Made by a program: the position numbers and the translations under genes
Notes under the pieces: generated by a model
Seen by the model: the letters and a program-made list of their open reading frames with translations, nothing else
What the model was told of the DNA's origin: nothing
The model's database searches: none
Assembly: GCA_035041965.1 (NCBI GenBank)
Contig: JAPYMA010000520.1
Span: 186,001-250,000 of the forward strand
Direction of reading: 5' to 3'
From: Anisakis pegreffii
Taxonomy: Eukaryota > Nematoda > Chromadorea > Rhabditida > Anisakidae
Length of the DNA: 64,000 nt
Shown here: positions 61,132 to 64,000 of the stretch, in pieces
How the letters are laid out: each line of letters starts with the position of its first letter
Numbering within the stretch: the stretch's first letter is position 1

Positions 61132-64000
61132 CCGAACAAGCACATGAAGCAGCAATATATCAAGCTCAGAGATAGCGAGCGATGAATTTCACTGCTTATA
61201 AAAAGAGTATTTTTTGTTCTGTAACTGCTGAAACCGGTACAATACTTTATATGAGTAATTATTCGAAAGCTTTCCTGCACTTTACCTTACTGCGCTTCGC
61301 ATCCTTCATTTGTGGTGCACCGTTCTGAAATGCACTTGGCATAGTGTAGTAGAGTGTAGAAATACGATTAAGTTTTGGTATAGTGACGTAATTGATGTGC
61401 AGAAAGGATTGTAGGCATCGAGAGGAATTGAATTGATTCTCACCTAGTCACTCCCGGGCGTTTTTGTTTCCCAAACACTTTGTTCCCCGAACGGGGTTCT
61501 TTTCACGAACACTTTGCTCCCCAATGAGACCCAAAAAACTGCTCTGGGACGAGTTCTTCATCCCCGCAAAAGATTGTTCCCTGATGAACTTGGTTATACA
61601 TTCTCAACACCTTTCCTGCGTTTTCAATTCAGCTATGGGCTCGTCGGCAAAACCTGTGCTTTTAGACATCCGCTTCGTGTAGGATTTGACCGACCATGAG
61701 AGCCGCCTGAATAAGTGAACTGTAGTGGTTTTGTTCGAAGAGTTTATTTTTAATGAATGCTATAATTTTTTAAATAAATGCTGTTAAAAAAGATCCACCT
61801 TTCACGTGTACATCGCGCTGTGAATAGCAAACATATTGGACGGATAAGTTGTTGTTGTTTTAGCGAATATTCATCATTTGTGAATATATTGAATCTTCAC
61901 GCCGTTATTAGAAGCTAAGTGGTTGAAATTTTCTAGTTGCTTGGTTAGTAATGCAATTCTGACAGTAATGGGATGGAAGGAGGATAATCTATTCGGAAGG
62001 AGTCCATTCTGAGTAATTTGCAATTTTCAACAATTGATGAACACAACGTATGATAGTCTTTAAACAATTATGAATGGAAGTGAGACTAATTCCACTTTTC
62101 AAGGATATGTTCGCAGTGTTCTGCTCAATATTGTTGTTGTCAATCCATGCGAAACGTTATTTGCTTGGTATTCGAGTTATTAAAATTAATTTTTGAAACA
62201 TCTCAACGCTAATTTCTTCCAGTTTTGATAAATTAGAAATTGGTTTTGTCATTGAGCGTTTATTTCTGGTTTGCGTACGTTCATTTTTCGTCTTATGTTT
62301 GATAGAGTTCAACAAAGACTGCTGGCTATCTGTTAATAATGTTGTTGACAAATTCGTCGAATTATTTCCGATCATTTGTCTCACTTTCTTAATGCCGCAT
62401 AAAGATGTTGTGCTACATTCAGTTATGAGTGATTGTTTTTTCATCGCTTGCAATTACTTTCCTCAGTGTTTCCTTACTATATCCTCGGCTTCTTATAAGC
62501 TCTACCAATTACACTTTAAATGTACTCCTTTTGTTAGAATGTGTATCTAAGAAACCTTCTTGATTTGTCAAGATATTATTTTTTGGCTCCATAACATCGT
62601 CAGATGTAAGCAAAAAATATTCTCACGATATTATCTTCGAATGAATATCAAACATTGACATTTCACTGCAATGACATTTTATTCAATTTCTTTTGGGTTA
62701 GTTTACATTACTATGTGAGTGACAACTATAGACAACCTCGAGCATGCACCTGGCCCATTGTTACTAATTCCTATATGTGTTGGAATCGTTTGAATTATTC
62801 CGTGAATTAGTTTTCTTGATTTCTTCGTTCTCGCTTTCACTTAATCTGACTGAGTTCGCAGTCTGGTTGGAAAAATTTGATCGAGCTTTTACTCGCAATT
62901 GGCTTGAAGGTATTCTTTTAAATCACTGTTTTACTAATGAACACGTTAAAACGTCGAAATGGGAAATGATTGATTGTACGTTTGTTGAGGTCGATGTTTT
63001 TTTCAATTGTGGATGAATGCAACTGCATGAATCATTAACCATGAAAGTCATTGTTCTAATATTACATTTCAGTGCAGTCTTTTGATGAGGAAAGCATCGG
63101 CATTCATTGACTGTAATGGGAGAATGATTAGCATAATGGACTGAAGGCGTAAAATTTCACTTAGTCACTCACTTAGATGAAATCAAGTAATTTTGAACGC
63201 AAATAGCAGTTGAATATTTTTCCATTTTCAGTCCTTCGACTCTGTTGACATGTTGATTCGACTCACCAGATTACTTAGTTCGGGGGTCGTAGAATTTTGA
63301 AAGTCCTCATGCGAGGGCGATCTTCGATTGCAAAATTTCTTCTGTACTTTTTCCATTGTTTACTTAATTCTTCACGAATTAAGTAAATAATTCTTTACAA
63401 ATTAAGTGAAAAACAAATCTTTTCTCAGTGTCTTATTGCTTCTGTGTTTTTTAGTCTTTCGCTAGCCAGGGTACTTCGTTTCACCCATTTTAGACACTGA
63501 ACTTTCATTTTTTAGCTAGCCGGGAATTGGGATCGATCTCGTTTTATGTAACTATTAATACACGTAGGTTTTGCTCCGCAACTGAACAAAAACCGGCTGC
63601 GTAATTACGCAAAGCAACAGTTACGTTCTCTGTTGCAAAATTCATTCACACGAATTCTGTAACGGAGATACGTGTCTTCTCTATCCAACTCTTTTTTTTG
63701 CTACTTTTGTAGTCTTCAACCACCTCACATTCCCTAAACATTTGTCCACATGATTTTGTATTCGCATAAACATTGAGTTCATTGGCCACAGTGTCGTATT
63801 TGAATCATTTCTCCGGAAATGCTTCTTGTCTGTATTTGTTAACATACTCCATTCTTTTGTGTTCGTTGAATTTGAATGAATTGTTGTGATTTCGAAAGTT
63901 TTTCCGTGAATGTTGATTGGTCTTATGCATAGAACATTCAGTGCTAACAAAGGGAGTTCTTGATCGTTGATGTTAATAGAAATCGGGCGAAACAATCGTT
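61132..64000. other. right end of window, no recognised gene
   Basis: At 61470-61535 two copies of AACACTTTGYTCCCC lie about 40 nt apart in a GC-richer patch that looks repeat-derived. Minus-strand ORFs at 62157-62453 (98 codons, Ser/Thr/Lys-rich) and 63681-63995 (104 codons) are open but carry no family signature; either could hold an exon. The remainder is AT-rich. Confidence 0.4.

Overview
The window looks like nuclear DNA of a nematode. The evidence is two tandem patched-related (PTR) sterol-sensing-domain genes, a TWK-type two-pore potassium channel, AT-rich sequence, many small introns ending in TTTCAG, TTTAG or TTTAAG, and a DNLZ-COQ4 pair in which TTTTCAG directly abuts the second start codon. 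Introns of 60 to about 2,300 bp are longer than is usual in Caenorhabditis. The species cannot be named from sequence alone. No gene here could be read as a single ORF. The models were built by hand from homologous exon boundaries, splice sites and reading phase.

Layout. 1-216: a possible last exon of an unknown gene. 2244-9599 and 11579-19299, both +: two PTR paralogues, each 15 exons and each giving 876 residues by my splice model, with the same phase at every junction. 19880-23676, -: a nine-exon K2P potassium channel of 419 residues with two GYGD filters, convergent to PTR copy B. 25.0-40.7 kb: a repeat domain dominated by one very large inverted repeat. Its centre is a palindrome with arms of 1,897 bp and a 42-nt spacer (33605-37440). 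Outside this lie inverted arrays of a 429-bp satellite, about 9 copies on the left and 5 on the right. At the outer edges are inverted copies of exons of an unrecognised coiled-coil gene. 41309-42013, +: a mitochondrial DNL zinc-finger protein. 42725 to about 47.6 kb, +: COQ4 of ubiquinone synthesis, whose last exon I could not place. 47.6-64 kb: mostly non-coding, with a hAT-type element carrying a perfect 8-bp target duplication (57323-58538), a 3 x 114-bp tandem repeat and two unrecognised exon-like ORFs.

How the genes relate. The PTR pair is a local duplication, with signs of sequence exchange between copies in exons 10 and 14. DNLZ and COQ4 both act in the mitochondrial matrix or at the inner membrane and may share an operon. 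The most unusual object is the foldback structure. Its tandem arrays in inverted arms resemble foldback (FB, TU or Galileo-like) elements, but it also carries exons of a cellular-looking gene.
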